A stretch of 30,974 bases of DNA from Candidatus Aenigmatarchaeota archaeon (GCA_016198605.1 JACQIG010000051.1:1-30974); one strand, 5' to 3'; counted from the first letter of the stretch, positions 17,214 through 24,540 are shown. Notes: generated by a model not told the origin, from the letters alone. Made by a program: numbers and translations.

Positions 17214-17225
17214 TTAAGTAAAATA
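17214..17225 (+). promoter_or_regulatory. TATA box of the tRNA-Asn gene
   Basis: TTAAGTAAAATA is centred about 26 bases before the first tRNA nucleotide at 17246. Upstream of it, 17073-17213 holds no gene that I can support. Confidence 0.5.
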
Positions 17226-17267
17226 CGTGCATTAAACTATCGCATGCCTCGGTAGCTCAGTAGGTAG

Positions 17268-17305
17268 TAGCTTGCGGTTGATGTGAATCAGCCGCTACTG
17301 CCCGC
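17268..17305 (+). other. tRNA-Asn intron 1 (D stem, about 22/23)
   Basis: A 38-base insert. GCGGTTGAT and ATCAGCCGC form a 9-pair hairpin around GTGA. Exon GGT can pair with intron GCC, and AG with CT, leaving a 3-base bulge with the 5' junction. AGC occurs at both ends, so the cut could be shifted by three bases. Confidence 0.6.
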
Positions 17306-17320
17306 AGCACTTGGCTGTTA

Positions 17321-17381
17321 ATCTGCCGCTGGCTAATAACATTAACAGAGTATAAGGCTAACATAGCCAGCCTCAGTAGAA
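17321..17381 (+). other. tRNA-Asn intron 2 (canonical 37/38)
   Basis: A 61-base insert in the anticodon loop. Exon CTGT (32-35) pairs with intron GTAG to give the 4-pair central helix (two are G-U). The 3-base bulges TAA and AAA contain the junctions, and GCTGGCT/AGCCAGC forms the inner stem. Confidence 0.7.
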
Positions 17382-17403
17382 ACCAAGTTGTCGAAGGTTC
17401 GAG

Positions 17404-17448
17404 ACAGGTCGCTGGCTTGCATGTAAAAGCAAGCCAGGCTTGCGCGTT
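17404..17448 (+). other. tRNA-Asn intron 3 (T loop, 59/60)
   Basis: A 45-base insert. CTGGCTTGC/GCAAGCCAG is a perfect 9-pair hairpin. CAGG pairs with CTTG below it. The bulges AGA and TTT hold the junctions and the central helix TTCG/CGCG has one mismatch. Splicing restores the usual T loop TTCGAGT. Confidence 0.7.
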
Positions 17449-17519
17449 TCCTTCCCGAGGCGTAAAGCTGAAAACAGGCAAAAACAATAGTGACAATGCC
17501 GGCATGGGACGGTAGCTCA

Positions 17520-17546
17520 AAGTCAGAAGCAATTCTGACTGGCTAA
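17520..17546 (+). other. tRNA-Phe intron 1 (D loop, 14/15)
   Basis: A 27-base insert with a textbook bulge-helix-bulge. Exon AGCT pairs with intron GGCT (one G-U). Three-base bulges CAA and AAG contain the two junctions, and AGTCAGAA/TTCTGACT forms an 8-pair inner stem closed by a GCAA tetraloop. Confidence 0.8.
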
Positions 17547-17570
17547 GTCCGGGAGAGCACACGGCTGAAG

Positions 17571-17607
17571 GCTGTATATCCGGCGATAACATCGCTGGCA
17601 GGCACTC
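17571..17607 (+). other. tRNA-Phe intron 2 (canonical 37/38)
   Basis: A 37-base insert located by tRNA geometry. CCGGCGAT/ATCGCTGG folds around AAC (one G-U pair), and CTG/CAG pair below it. The central helix of a strict bulge-helix-bulge is poor here, so the motif is relaxed or the junction is slightly off. Confidence 0.65.
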
Positions 17608-17643
17608 ACCGTGGTGTCGAGGGTTCAAATCCCTCTCGTCCCA

Positions 17644-17653
17644 TTTAAGTAAA
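17644..17653 (+). promoter_or_regulatory. TATA-like box for endA
   Basis: TTTAAGTAAA begins directly after the last base of tRNA-Phe and is centred 24 to 25 bases before the endA ATG. It resembles the box before tRNA-Asn (TTAAGTAAAA). Confidence 0.45.
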
Positions 17654-17672
17654 GGCGGATATAGGGATAGCA

Positions 17673-18227
17673 ATGCCAGGAAAAGCAATGCAGCCGGAAA
17701 AGAAGATAGAAGCTTCCCTGCTTGAGAACAAGGTGGTCATACACAAGGGCTTTGAGGAGCTTGGCGAAAGATCCTATGGGAAGGTCATAGATGGGAGGCT
17801 GGAGATTTCCTACACGGAAGCGCTCTACCTGCTGCAGAAGGAAAGGATAGCGGTAAAGAAGGGCAAAACCGGCGTGGCATTCAAGTCGCTCATGTCTTTC
17901 GCCATGGAAAGGGATAAAAGGCTTCACGAGAAATATATTGTCTACAAGGACCTGCGCGACCGGGGGCTTGTCGTGAAGACCGGCTTCAAGTTCGGCTGCG
18001 ACTTCCGCGTGTACAAGCGTGGCATAGCAGTCAAGAGGGGGCCCAAGACGCCAGATGAGCACACGAAATGGATCGTCTATACAGTCCCGGAGGACTACAC
18101 GTGCTCATTTGCCGAGCTCTCCAGGGCGGTCAGGCTCGCGCACTCAATAAGGGCCCGCATGCTGTGGGCGATAGTGGACAACGAGAATGACGTAACCTAT
18201 TATGAGGTGCTAAGGCTGAGGCCCTGA
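17673..18227 (+). CDS. endA: tRNA-splicing endonuclease EndA, atypical active site
   Basis: A 184-residue one-unit archaeal tRNA intron endonuclease, which cuts bulge-helix-bulge motifs. The catalytic domain keeps Tyr114 (GCDFRVYKRG), His130 (PDEHTKWIV) and the acidic L10-like loop with the final strand (AIVDNENDVTYY). The third catalytic residue differs: the family segment AHSVRK is here AHSIRAR, placing Ala161 where Lys156 of the Methanocaldococcus enzyme sits, with Arg162 next to it. The Tyr-His gap is six residues longer than in that enzyme, with a basic insert (AVKRGPKTP). It may be a variant catalytic subunit that uses Arg, or pair with another subunit encoded elsewhere. It lies directly after two tRNA genes with five introns. 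Family assignment is firm; activity is open. Confidence 0.88.
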   Translation: MPGKAMQPEKKIEASLLENKVVIHKGFEELGERSYGKVIDGRLEISYTEALYLLQKERIAVKKGKTGVAFKSLMSFAMERDKRLHEKYIVYKDLRDRGLVVKTGFKFGCDFRVYKRGIAVKRGPKTPDEHTKWIVYTVPEDYTCSFAELSRAVRLAHSIRARMLWAIVDNENDVTYYEVLRLRP

Positions 18228-18242
18228 AGGCATGAGGGGAGT

Positions 18243-18443
18243 ATGGGAAGGATAAAAAACGTTGCGATAAAGACGCTTGGTGAGGAGCTTGTTTCCAGCC
18301 ACGCTGACAGGTTCACGGAGGACTTTGAGACAAACAAGAAAGTGCTCGGGGAGATAAAGCCAATAAAGTCCAAGCTGATAAGGAACGTAGTTGCGGGGTA
18401 CATAACCAAGAGGATGAAGGCCATAAAACGGTCCGGAATATGA
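18243..18443 (+). CDS. Small-subunit ribosomal protein S17e
   Basis: A 66-residue protein matching eS17: MGRIKNVAIKTLGEELV at the start, then FTEDFETNKKVLGEI and the basic AGYITKRMK end. The length is normal for the archaeal form. A GAGGGGAG purine stretch lies just before the ATG, so translation may use a ribosome binding site in an endA-eS17 transcript (15-base gap). Confidence 0.93.
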   Translation: MGRIKNVAIKTLGEELVSSHADRFTEDFETNKKVLGEIKPIKSKLIRNVVAGYITKRMKAIKRSGI

Positions 18444-18455
18444 GGAAGCAGTCAT

Positions 18456-19571
18456 ATGAAGCTGGAGGACGTTGTTTCAGAACCGCTCACAATAAGGCCC
18501 GGGGAACCGGTGAGCAAGGTTGCCGCAAAGCTTCTGGAATCCAACAGCCATGAGGCATTGCTGGTTTCCGACGGCAAATACCTGGGCATGGTCACGGCAA
18601 GCGACCTTGCCAGGAGGCGGATAGACAACCCGTCACGGGTGAAAGTGGATGATTATGCCGCCAGGATCAACCCTGTGCTTCCTGGCACCCCCATAAGCGA
18701 AGTAATCAGCACCATGGTCATAAACGACTACAAGGCGCTCCCTGTTAAGCTTTTCTCAGGCGACAAGGAAAGGGTACGCCTAGTGACAAAGACAGACCTG
18801 CTGAAGCTGGTCGCCGGTGACGGGAGATTGCGCGGGCTCAAGGCATTGAATGTGATGTCAACGCCATATTTCATAGACAAGGACGATTACCTTTCAACGG
18901 CAAGATCAATGATGAATAGCCTGAACATCTCAAGCCTCGTAGTCGTTGACAAGGGGAGGTTTGAGGGAACGGTGGAGCCGCTGGACATGCTAAAAGCCAT
19001 GCATGCCGACAGGCTGCGTGCGGGGCTGGTTTCTAGCAAGGGATCTGGCAGGAGGGACGCGCTTGAGAGGGTGTCCATCTCATTCTTCGCCAACAAGGGC
19101 GCCACAACAGTCGGCAGGGAGGCAAGCGTCAGGGAAATCATAACGTCCATGTGCAATGCCAAAGCAAGGGTGGCTGTCGTGATGGACGGGACAAAGGCTG
19201 CAGGAGTAATAACACCAAAGGACATACTCAGGGTCCTTTCAGAGGAGACGAAAGGGGTCTACACAACCATTTCAGGCCTTGACCAGGAGGACACCTTCAT
19301 AAAATCCGTTATAGATGAGGAAATATCGCACCACCTCGGGAAGCTTTCAAGGATGGTCAAGCTGGACTATTTTTACATGCACGCCCACAAGTACCACAAG
19401 AAGCGCAGGTCCGGCGAGAAGATGGAGTACGAGATAAAGGCCAAGCTGATAACTTCAAAGGGCGCGTTCTTTTCCACGGCAACGGAGTGGGATGCCACAA
19501 AGGCCGTAAGGGCCGCGCTTGACAGGATGGAGAAGGAGATAATAAAAAGGAAGGAGAAAGGCCTCCTGTAA
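18456..19571 (+). CDS. Four-CBS-domain protein with HPF-like C-terminus
   Basis: A 371-residue cytosolic protein. Residues 1-265 form four CBS motifs, that is two Bateman modules (for example VSEPLTIRPGEPVSKVAAKL, VMSTPYFIDKDDYLSTARSM, and VITPKDILRVL closing the fourth), which usually bind adenine nucleotides. Residues about 277-366 look like a ribosome hibernation factor (HPF/S30AE) fold: basic KYHKKRRSG, the strand YEIKAKLITSKGAFFSTATEW, then the helix DATKAVRAALDRMEKEI. This would place energy sensing and ribosome binding in one chain. Archaeal CBS proteins that bind or pair ribosomes have been reported, in line with this. The neighbour eS17 is 12 bases upstream, so they probably share a transcript. 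The HPF assignment is by pattern, not alignment. Confidence 0.8.
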   Translation: MKLEDVVSEPLTIRPGEPVSKVAAKLLESNSHEALLVSDGKYLGMVTASDLARRRIDNPSRVKVDDYAARINPVLPGTPISEVISTMVINDYKALPVKLFSGDKERVRLVTKTDLLKLVAGDGRLRGLKALNVMSTPYFIDKDDYLSTARSMMNSLNISSLVVVDKGRFEGTVEPLDMLKAMHADRLRAGLVSSKGSGRRDALERVSISFFANKGATTVGREASVREIITSMCNAKARVAVVMDGTKAAGVITPKDILRVLSEETKGVYTTISGLDQEDTFIKSVIDEEISHHLGKLSRMVKLDYFYMHAHKYHKKRRSGEKMEYEIKAKLITSKGAFFSTATEWDATKAVRAALDRMEKEIIKRKEKGLL

Positions 19572-19618
19572 CCGATATAAAACCCTACCGACAATACTTT
19601 ATCCGCTGCGGGGTTCCC

Positions 19619-20119
19619 ATGGACAAAAGAAAGGACTACATAGGCACGGCGCTTTATGTGCTTCTCGGGATAGTGCTGGCGCTCACCATAACGCAGGGAC
19701 TGGCACTCGCACTGTCAACCGACCTGCCCATAGTCGCCGTTGAGTCCAATTCCATGGTCCCGACATTCCAGAAAGGCGACATACTTGTCCTCCAGGGAGT
19801 TGCCGCGGAGGAGCTTAAAATCGGCGACATAATAGTCTTTTCGCCCGCAGGGCAGGCCATACCCGTGGTCCACAGGATAATAGCCAAGAACGGTGACGGG
19901 TCTTTCCAGACACAGGGCGACGCCAACCCGACGCAGCTGGCTTTTGAGAGGCTGATAAAGCCCGAGCAGATACACGGCAGGGTCGTACTGATAGCGCCTT
20001 ACCTCGGATGGGTCAAGATCGGCATCCTGGAATATGCGCTGCCAAATGCGGGTATTATGCTTGCCGTTGCCATAGTTCTAGCGCTTTTATACCTTGCCAT
20101 GCAAAAGTATAGGAAGTGA
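19619..20119 (+). CDS. Signal peptidase I, archaeal/ER (Sec11) type
   Basis: A 166-residue membrane protease removing signal peptides from secreted proteins. A transmembrane helix at about 12-34 precedes the catalytic serine in ESNSMVPT (Ser45). A histidine replaces the bacterial lysine (VVHRI, His85), and Asp101 lies in QGDANP, as in ER-type enzymes. A second hydrophobic helix at about 143-160 (AGIMLAVAIVLALLYLAM) forms the C-terminus. The TFS start follows 5 bases after its stop. Confidence 0.9.
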   Translation: MDKRKDYIGTALYVLLGIVLALTITQGLALALSTDLPIVAVESNSMVPTFQKGDILVLQGVAAEELKIGDIIVFSPAGQAIPVVHRIIAKNGDGSFQTQGDANPTQLAFERLIKPEQIHGRVVLIAPYLGWVKIGILEYALPNAGIMLAVAIVLALLYLAMQKYRK

Positions 20120-20124
20120 TTGTC

Positions 20125-20448
20125 ATGGACTTCTGCGACAAATGCGGGACGGTTATGGTGGCGAAGAAGGAGAAGGACAAGACAATACTCATATGCAGGA
20201 AGTGCGGCCACAAGGTGAAGAACTACAAGCCGCTGGAAATAGAGGAGAGCCTCAAGAAGGCGCCGCTTGACGACGTGGTCATAGTGGAGAAGAAACAGGA
20301 AACGCTGCCCAAGACCAAGGTTGACTGCCCCAAATGCAACAACAAGGAAGCGCTCTGGTGGATACAGCAGACGCGCTCCATAGACGAGGCGCCCACCCTC
20401 TTCCTCAGGTGCACGAAATGCTCGCATTCGTGGAGGGAATACGGATAG
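20125..20448 (+). CDS. Transcription factor S (TFIIS/RPA12-like)
   Basis: A 107-residue archaeal TFS, which stimulates transcript cleavage by stalled RNA polymerase. The N-terminal zinc ribbon has CDKCG and CRKCG; the C-terminal ribbon has CPKC and CTKC. The acidic tip that enters the polymerase active site is present in QTRSIDEAPT (Asp-Glu). The start is the ATG at 20125; a GTG at 20116 overlapping the previous stop is less likely because the protein normally begins with the first cysteine pair. Encoded with signal peptidase. Confidence 0.92.
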   Translation: MDFCDKCGTVMVAKKEKDKTILICRKCGHKVKNYKPLEIEESLKKAPLDDVVIVEKKQETLPKTKVDCPKCNNKEALWWIQQTRSIDEAPTLFLRCTKCSHSWREYG

Positions 20449-20636
20449 GATACAAGCCACTTAAAACCGGCAACATATTCCATTAATACCCTTTCCCATG
20501 GGCAGAAAATATCCCCTCTTGGTGTGGCATGGAAACCAATAGCATTAGACTCTGCTTTTCATTAAATGGTTTTTACCTGCTCTTTCAAGGGAATGAGGAA
20601 TGAGCTAAATTTTCTTGCAGCTGCCATGTGGGCAAA

Positions 20637-20646
20637 CTTAAATATT
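20637..20646 (+). promoter_or_regulatory. TATA box of the glycosylation operon
   Basis: CTTAAATATT is centred about 28 bases before the Alg7-like ATG (20670). The rest of the gap 20449-20636 holds no supported feature. Confidence 0.55.
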
Positions 20647-20669
20647 GAGCAGAACCATTATTACGCTCT

Positions 20670-21689
20670 ATGAGCCTGGCCATAGCACTAAGCATCGTCG
20701 TGTCATTTGCAGCTACCCTGGTCTTGATAAGGCCAGCCATGCGCTCCCTGCGCAAGACAGGCATACTCGGGGTGGACCAGCAGAAACCCGATAAGCCAAG
20801 GATACCCTCCTCCGGCGGAGTTGCTGTCATAGCCGGCATACTGGCGGGGGTATTCTTCTTCATAGGCCTTGACACTTTCATATTCCAGACCGAGGCCAAC
20901 CTTGAAATACTCCTCGCCGCTGCCTTCTCAATACTGATAACAACACTGGTCGGGTTCTTTGACGACCTGGTTATTGATTCGGCATCCAGGAAGGACAAGG
21001 GCATGGATGAATACAGGCTTGGCCTCAGGCAGTGGCAAAAGCCGCTGCTCATAATCCCCGCGGCTATCCCCCTCATGGCCGTGAGCGCGGGCACCAGCAC
21101 CGTATGGCTGCCTTTCATTGGGGAGATAAACTTTGGCATATTATACCCGCTGCTGCTTGTCCCTATAGGCGTCCTGTGCGTCACCAATGCAACAAACATG
21201 CTTGCCGGCATGAACGGCCTTGAGGCGGGCCTGGGCCTTGTCACAACGGCCTCCCTGGGCCTATACTCCCTTTACTTGGGCAGGGTGGAGGCAGCCGCCA
21301 TATCCCTCACCGCTGCTGCGGCGCTGCTGGTCTTCCTATTCTGGAACTGGCATCCTGCCAGGATATTGCCCGGGGACAGCCTTACATATCTCATAGGCGG
21401 GGCCATAATATCGGCGGTTGTAATTGGCAACATAGAGAAGTTCGGGATAATCGTGTTTGCGCTATGGATAGCGGAAGCCCTCTTAAAGCTGCGGTCCGGG
21501 TTCAAGGCCAGGAGCCTTGGCGATCTGCAGCCGGACGGGAAGCTCAAGGCCCCTTACAAAAGGGTATACTCCCTGACGCACGTGGTGATGAAGGCCCATG
21601 CATTCACCGAAAGGCAGGCAAGCCTAATACTTATATTAACCCAGGCCATTATATGTTTATTCGCATTTTGGTTCGTGCTAAGCTTCTGA
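20670..21689 (+). CDS. Alg7/GPT-like dolichyl-phosphate HexNAc-1-phosphate transferase
   Basis: A 339-residue polytopic membrane enzyme of the MraY/WecA/ALG7 family (about ten hydrophobic segments). It would transfer a sugar-1-phosphate, probably GlcNAc-1-P, to a polyprenol phosphate, the first step of lipid-linked glycan assembly. Conserved sites: DKPRIPSSGG near residue 41, the magnesium-binding pair Asp98-Asp99 (GFFDDLVID), and NATNMLAGMNGLEAG near 173-187. It is followed after 6 bases by the oligosaccharyltransferase gene, which fits an N-glycosylation role. The exact sugar is not determined. Confidence 0.9.
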   Translation: MSLAIALSIVVSFAATLVLIRPAMRSLRKTGILGVDQQKPDKPRIPSSGGVAVIAGILAGVFFFIGLDTFIFQTEANLEILLAAAFSILITTLVGFFDDLVIDSASRKDKGMDEYRLGLRQWQKPLLIIPAAIPLMAVSAGTSTVWLPFIGEINFGILYPLLLVPIGVLCVTNATNMLAGMNGLEAGLGLVTTASLGLYSLYLGRVEAAAISLTAAAALLVFLFWNWHPARILPGDSLTYLIGGAIISAVVIGNIEKFGIIVFALWIAEALLKLRSGFKARSLGDLQPDGKLKAPYKRVYSLTHVVMKAHAFTERQASLILILTQAIICLFAFWFVLSF

Positions 21690-21695
21690 TGTCTT

Positions 21696-24005
21696 ATGGA
21701 TGAGACCAACGGCCCAGCTAAAACAAAACAGGCATTTACAAAACAGGCACTGGCAATGTTAAGGAAGCATTGGTATGTAATACCGCTGGTAGCCATATTC
21801 ATCTTCTCATTCTGGATAAGGTCCTTCCCGGTCAAGTATGGCGAGCTCACGGGCCTTGACGAATTCTACATATACAGGATAAGTGAGTATGTTGTCAACC
21901 ACAACCTGCAGCTCCCTGAAATAGACTACATGAGGGAATACCCGCTTGGGCACAGGCCAAGCCAGGGCGAGTTCGTGGGCACCGTATACACGCCAGCCAT
22001 AATGTACACAATTGTGAAGGCCTTTGGCGTGGGCACGCACTATCTCTATTTCGCGCTCATATATCCAGCCTTCATGGGCGCGCTGGCAGCGGCAATAATG
22101 TTTTTCGTAGGCAAAGCCTTGTATGACAACAAGGCCGGGCTTTTCTCCGCATTCTTCCTCGGCGCCTACCCGGCATTCATAACGAGGACGGCGGGCGGCG
22201 GGATAGAGAAGGAAGCCGCGGTGGCCCCGTTCTGGGTGCTTAGCATGCTGTTTTTCATACTAGCCTACAAGAACAAGTCATGGAAGTATGGCATCGCATC
22301 AGGCATAGCGCTCATGATGATCAGCATGACATGGGGAGGCGTGCAGTACCTTTACATAATATATGGGCTCTTCACTCTCCTGCTCATATTCCTTAACCGC
22401 GATACAGGCCATTTGTTAAGGATGTTCGCGCCCTTGGCATTATTGGGCGTGATAGCCCCACTGGCGATATTCACCCGCCTGCCATACCTCAACCCAAGCG
22501 TGCTGCTCACGGAATTCGTGCTCGGCATCATAGCCATAAAATATGCTGTTGAAAGATTCTCCCTGGTAAAGAAGGAGAACATCAGATACATTGCCCCAGG
22601 CATATGCATACTGGCGCTCATAGCTTTCCTGGCAGGCTCGCTTTTCATAGACGAACTCGGCGGCGTGCTGGGCGGCATAAACACCCTGGTCACGGGCAAG
22701 CAGGTTAACCCGATAGGCTTCACTGTGGCGGAGAACCAGCCAGGCAGCCTGGCTGCAATATGGCAGAACATGGGCTACGTCTTCTCGCCAAACCTCATGC
22801 CCCTAATAACGCCAATAGGCCAGTACTTCACCCTGTGGGTCTTCATGTGGCTGGCCATCCCGCTCGCGCTCTACAAGCTCTTCAGGTCAAAGGGAAAGGA
22901 CATGTTAAGCCTGCTGCTGCTGTTCATGACAACCGCCGGCATCTGGGGGGTGCTCTTCCAGATAAGGCTGATGTTCATACTCGCTCCGGCGGCGGCGCTT
23001 ATGGCAGGTTATCTGCTGGCCACGCTGATCAACGCCTCCAGGAGGCTGCGCATAATGCAGAATGCGGCAACGCTGAAGCAGAAGATAAATTACGTCACAA
23101 TCATAATGGCAATCCTTGTGGCTGTCATAGTGCTTGTGGGGGCAGGCGAAGGCTATGCATTCTCCAATGGCATAACACCCATCATATGCTTTGTACAGCA
23201 GAACCCGCCAACGCAGTGCATCACAATAGACGGCAACGGCGACTACCATTACGCGCCAAACCAGCCGTGGTACCAGGCGCTGGAATTCCTGGCAAAGGAG
23301 ACCCCTCCCGACTCCAACATCCTCTCATGGTGGGATTTCGGCTACTGGTTCCAGACGAGGGGGTTGAGGAACACAGTGTCAGACGGCGGATACGGGCCCA
23401 GGCACGAGAACGCATACTGGTTCACGGCCAATTACACCAACTGGTCCGCATTTGAGCCGCTATGGCGCGACAAGTACAGCGTTGATTACATATTCATGGA
23501 TTATACGCTCCCCGGGAAATACGGCGCAATAACGGCCATAGCCACCAACGGCAAGAAGATAGACGGTTTCATACAGTTCGGCGCGCAGCCTGTATCATCG
23601 GAAAACAGGAATAATGTCACATACCTGGAATTCAGGAGTGACACACCATACAGCCTGATAATACCCACCCAAAATGGAGCAAGCTTTGCAGACTCGCCGA
23701 TATTATACCAGTCAGAAACGCCCGCCAACAGGGCCTACGTAAACAGTGTCTGCACCACCGGGGGGATAATAACAATAGGCGACCGCACGCCATCACCAGG
23801 AGGCTGCATAGCCATAAGGCCGATAGGCATATTTTACATACCTGAGGATGTGATGGACACCATATTTGCAAGGCTCATGTTCATGGAAGGCGCCGGCCTC
23901 CCCGTGGAGAAAGTGTTTGACAACCAGGTAATACAGATATACAAGGTCCGCTGGTCCGGTCCGGAGAACCAGACGTCAAGCCTGATCCCAGTAAATACAA
24001 ACTAG
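21696..24005 (+). CDS. aglB: Oligosaccharyltransferase AglB (STT3)
   Basis: A 769-residue membrane protein that moves the lipid-linked glycan to asparagine in NxS/T sequons. About a dozen transmembrane helices span residues 25-490. A catalytic acid is in the first external loop (TGLDEF, Asp55), and the sequon-binding WWDFG motif lies at residues 545-549. A DK-like motif (MDYTLPGKYGAIT) follows in the C-terminal globular domain. It is shorter than many euryarchaeal AglB proteins, with a compact C-terminal domain. It sits 6 bases downstream of the Alg7-like gene. Confidence 0.93.
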   Translation: MDETNGPAKTKQAFTKQALAMLRKHWYVIPLVAIFIFSFWIRSFPVKYGELTGLDEFYIYRISEYVVNHNLQLPEIDYMREYPLGHRPSQGEFVGTVYTPAIMYTIVKAFGVGTHYLYFALIYPAFMGALAAAIMFFVGKALYDNKAGLFSAFFLGAYPAFITRTAGGGIEKEAAVAPFWVLSMLFFILAYKNKSWKYGIASGIALMMISMTWGGVQYLYIIYGLFTLLLIFLNRDTGHLLRMFAPLALLGVIAPLAIFTRLPYLNPSVLLTEFVLGIIAIKYAVERFSLVKKENIRYIAPGICILALIAFLAGSLFIDELGGVLGGINTLVTGKQVNPIGFTVAENQPGSLAAIWQNMGYVFSPNLMPLITPIGQYFTLWVFMWLAIPLALYKLFRSKGKDMLSLLLLFMTTAGIWGVLFQIRLMFILAPAAALMAGYLLATLINASRRLRIMQNAATLKQKINYVTIIMAILVAVIVLVGAGEGYAFSNGITPIICFVQQNPPTQCITIDGNGDYHYAPNQPWYQALEFLAKETPPDSNILSWWDFGYWFQTRGLRNTVSDGGYGPRHENAYWFTANYTNWSAFEPLWRDKYSVDYIFMDYTLPGKYGAITAIATNGKKIDGFIQFGAQPVSSENRNNVTYLEFRSDTPYSLIIPTQNGASFADSPILYQSETPANRAYVNSVCTTGGIITIGDRTPSPGGCIAIRPIGIFYIPEDVMDTIFARLMFMEGAGLPVEKVFDNQVIQIYKVRWSGPENQTSSLIPVNTN

Positions 24006-24050
24006 CCACTATCAGGGGCCATGTATATGGGGGAAACCACGAAATACCTT

Positions 24051-24058
24051 TTTATATA
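24051..24058 (+). promoter_or_regulatory. TATA box before the Alg14-like gene
   Basis: TTTATATA is centred about 25 bases before the ATG at 24079, fitting leaderless transcription of the alg14-alg13 pair. Confidence 0.6.
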
Positions 24059-24078
24059 GAACGGAACATCCACCTACT

Positions 24079-24540
24079 ATGCCCAAGAGGATCAAGCTGT
24101 GCCTGCTCTCATCTGCCGGCGGCCACCTCACCGAACTGATGCAGCTGGAGAGCGTTTACCGCAAGTGGCCGCACTTCTTTGTCACGTTCAGAAGGGAGGA
24201 CAGCGCAAACATACTGCAGGGAGAAAGCGCTTATTTCATAAAGGATCCCAAAAGGAACCCGGTAAAGCTGGCGATAAACATGGCGCAGAGCCTGCGTATA
24301 GCGCTGCGCGAGAGACCGGCAGTGATAATAACAACAGGCGCAGGCGTTGCAATACCCCTATGCATCTTCGGGAAGCTGCTTGGAGCGAAGGTGGTGTTCA
24401 TAGAGAGCTTCTGCAGGATAAGGGAGAAATCCCTCGCAGGGAGGCTCCTGTACCCGATAGCCGACTTGTTCCTTGTCCAATGGGAAGAGCTGAGTGAAGC
24501 CTACGGGGGCAAGGCCCTATATATGGGGGCAGTGTTATGA
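24079..24540 (+). CDS. Alg14/PssD-like glycosyltransferase subunit
   Basis: A 153-residue protein matching the Alg14/PssD family, the acceptor-binding half of a split GT-B glycosyltransferase. Signature LSSAGGHLTELMQL near residue 10, then VIITTGAGVAIPLCIFGKLLGAKVVFIESFCRI. There is no N-terminal membrane helix of the kind seen in eukaryotic Alg14. The gene overlaps the next by 4 bases (ATGA), and the pair should form one enzyme that adds a second sugar, such as GlcNAc (Alg13/14) or glucuronate (PssD/E), to the lipid-linked intermediate. Confidence 0.87.
   Translation: MPKRIKLCLLSSAGGHLTELMQLESVYRKWPHFFVTFRREDSANILQGESAYFIKDPKRNPVKLAINMAQSLRIALRERPAVIITTGAGVAIPLCIFGKLLGAKVVFIESFCRIREKSLAGRLLYPIADLFLVQWEELSEAYGGKALYMGAVL

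Larger units (their letters stand above)
17246..17462 (+). tRNA. tRNA-Asn (GTT) with three introns
   Basis: Removing three inserts gives a complete 73-base tRNA. The acceptor is GCCTCGG/CCGAGGC with discriminator G. The D stem is GCTC/GAGC around loop AGTAGGTA. The anticodon stem CTTGG/CCAAG encloses CTGTTAA with anticodon GTT at 17317-17319. The variable loop is TTGTC and the T stem GAAGG/CCTTC encloses TTCGAGT. The inserts lie in the D stem (after position 22), after position 37, and in the T loop (after position 59). Each carries an internal hairpin of 7 to 9 base pairs and can form all or most of a bulge-helix-bulge. Exact junctions in the D stem are less certain (22/23 preferred because it restores the G-C closing pair; 25/26 possible). 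Confidence 0.85.
17506..17643 (+). tRNA. tRNA-Phe (GAA) with two introns
   Basis: Spliced length is 74 bases. The acceptor is GGGACGG/TCGTCCC with discriminator A. The D stem is GCTC/GAGC around AGTCCGGGA. The anticodon stem CACGG/CCGTG holds CTGAAG+A with anticodon GAA at 17567-17569. The variable loop is GTGTC and the T stem GAGGG/CCCTC encloses TTCAAAT. One insert interrupts the D loop and one the anticodon loop. It lies 43 bases after tRNA-Asn with no strong promoter of its own, so co-transcription with it is likely. The splicing endonuclease gene starts 29 bases later. Confidence 0.87.

Noticed and set aside
17246..17643. Possibility of split or permuted tRNA genes instead of intron-containing ones
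   Set aside because: All exon parts occur in normal order on one strand, and each insert has an internal hairpin with a bulge-helix-bulge-like base, so introns explain the data fully.
20499..20543. Short frame (14 codons) in the gap before the Alg7-like gene
   Set aside because: Too short, no coding signature, and only a weak AT box before it.
22760..23455. Open frame of 231 codons within aglB on the same strand
   Set aside because: It lies in another frame of a well-supported STT3 gene, including its WWDFG motif, and the translation is His/Arg-rich low-quality sequence.
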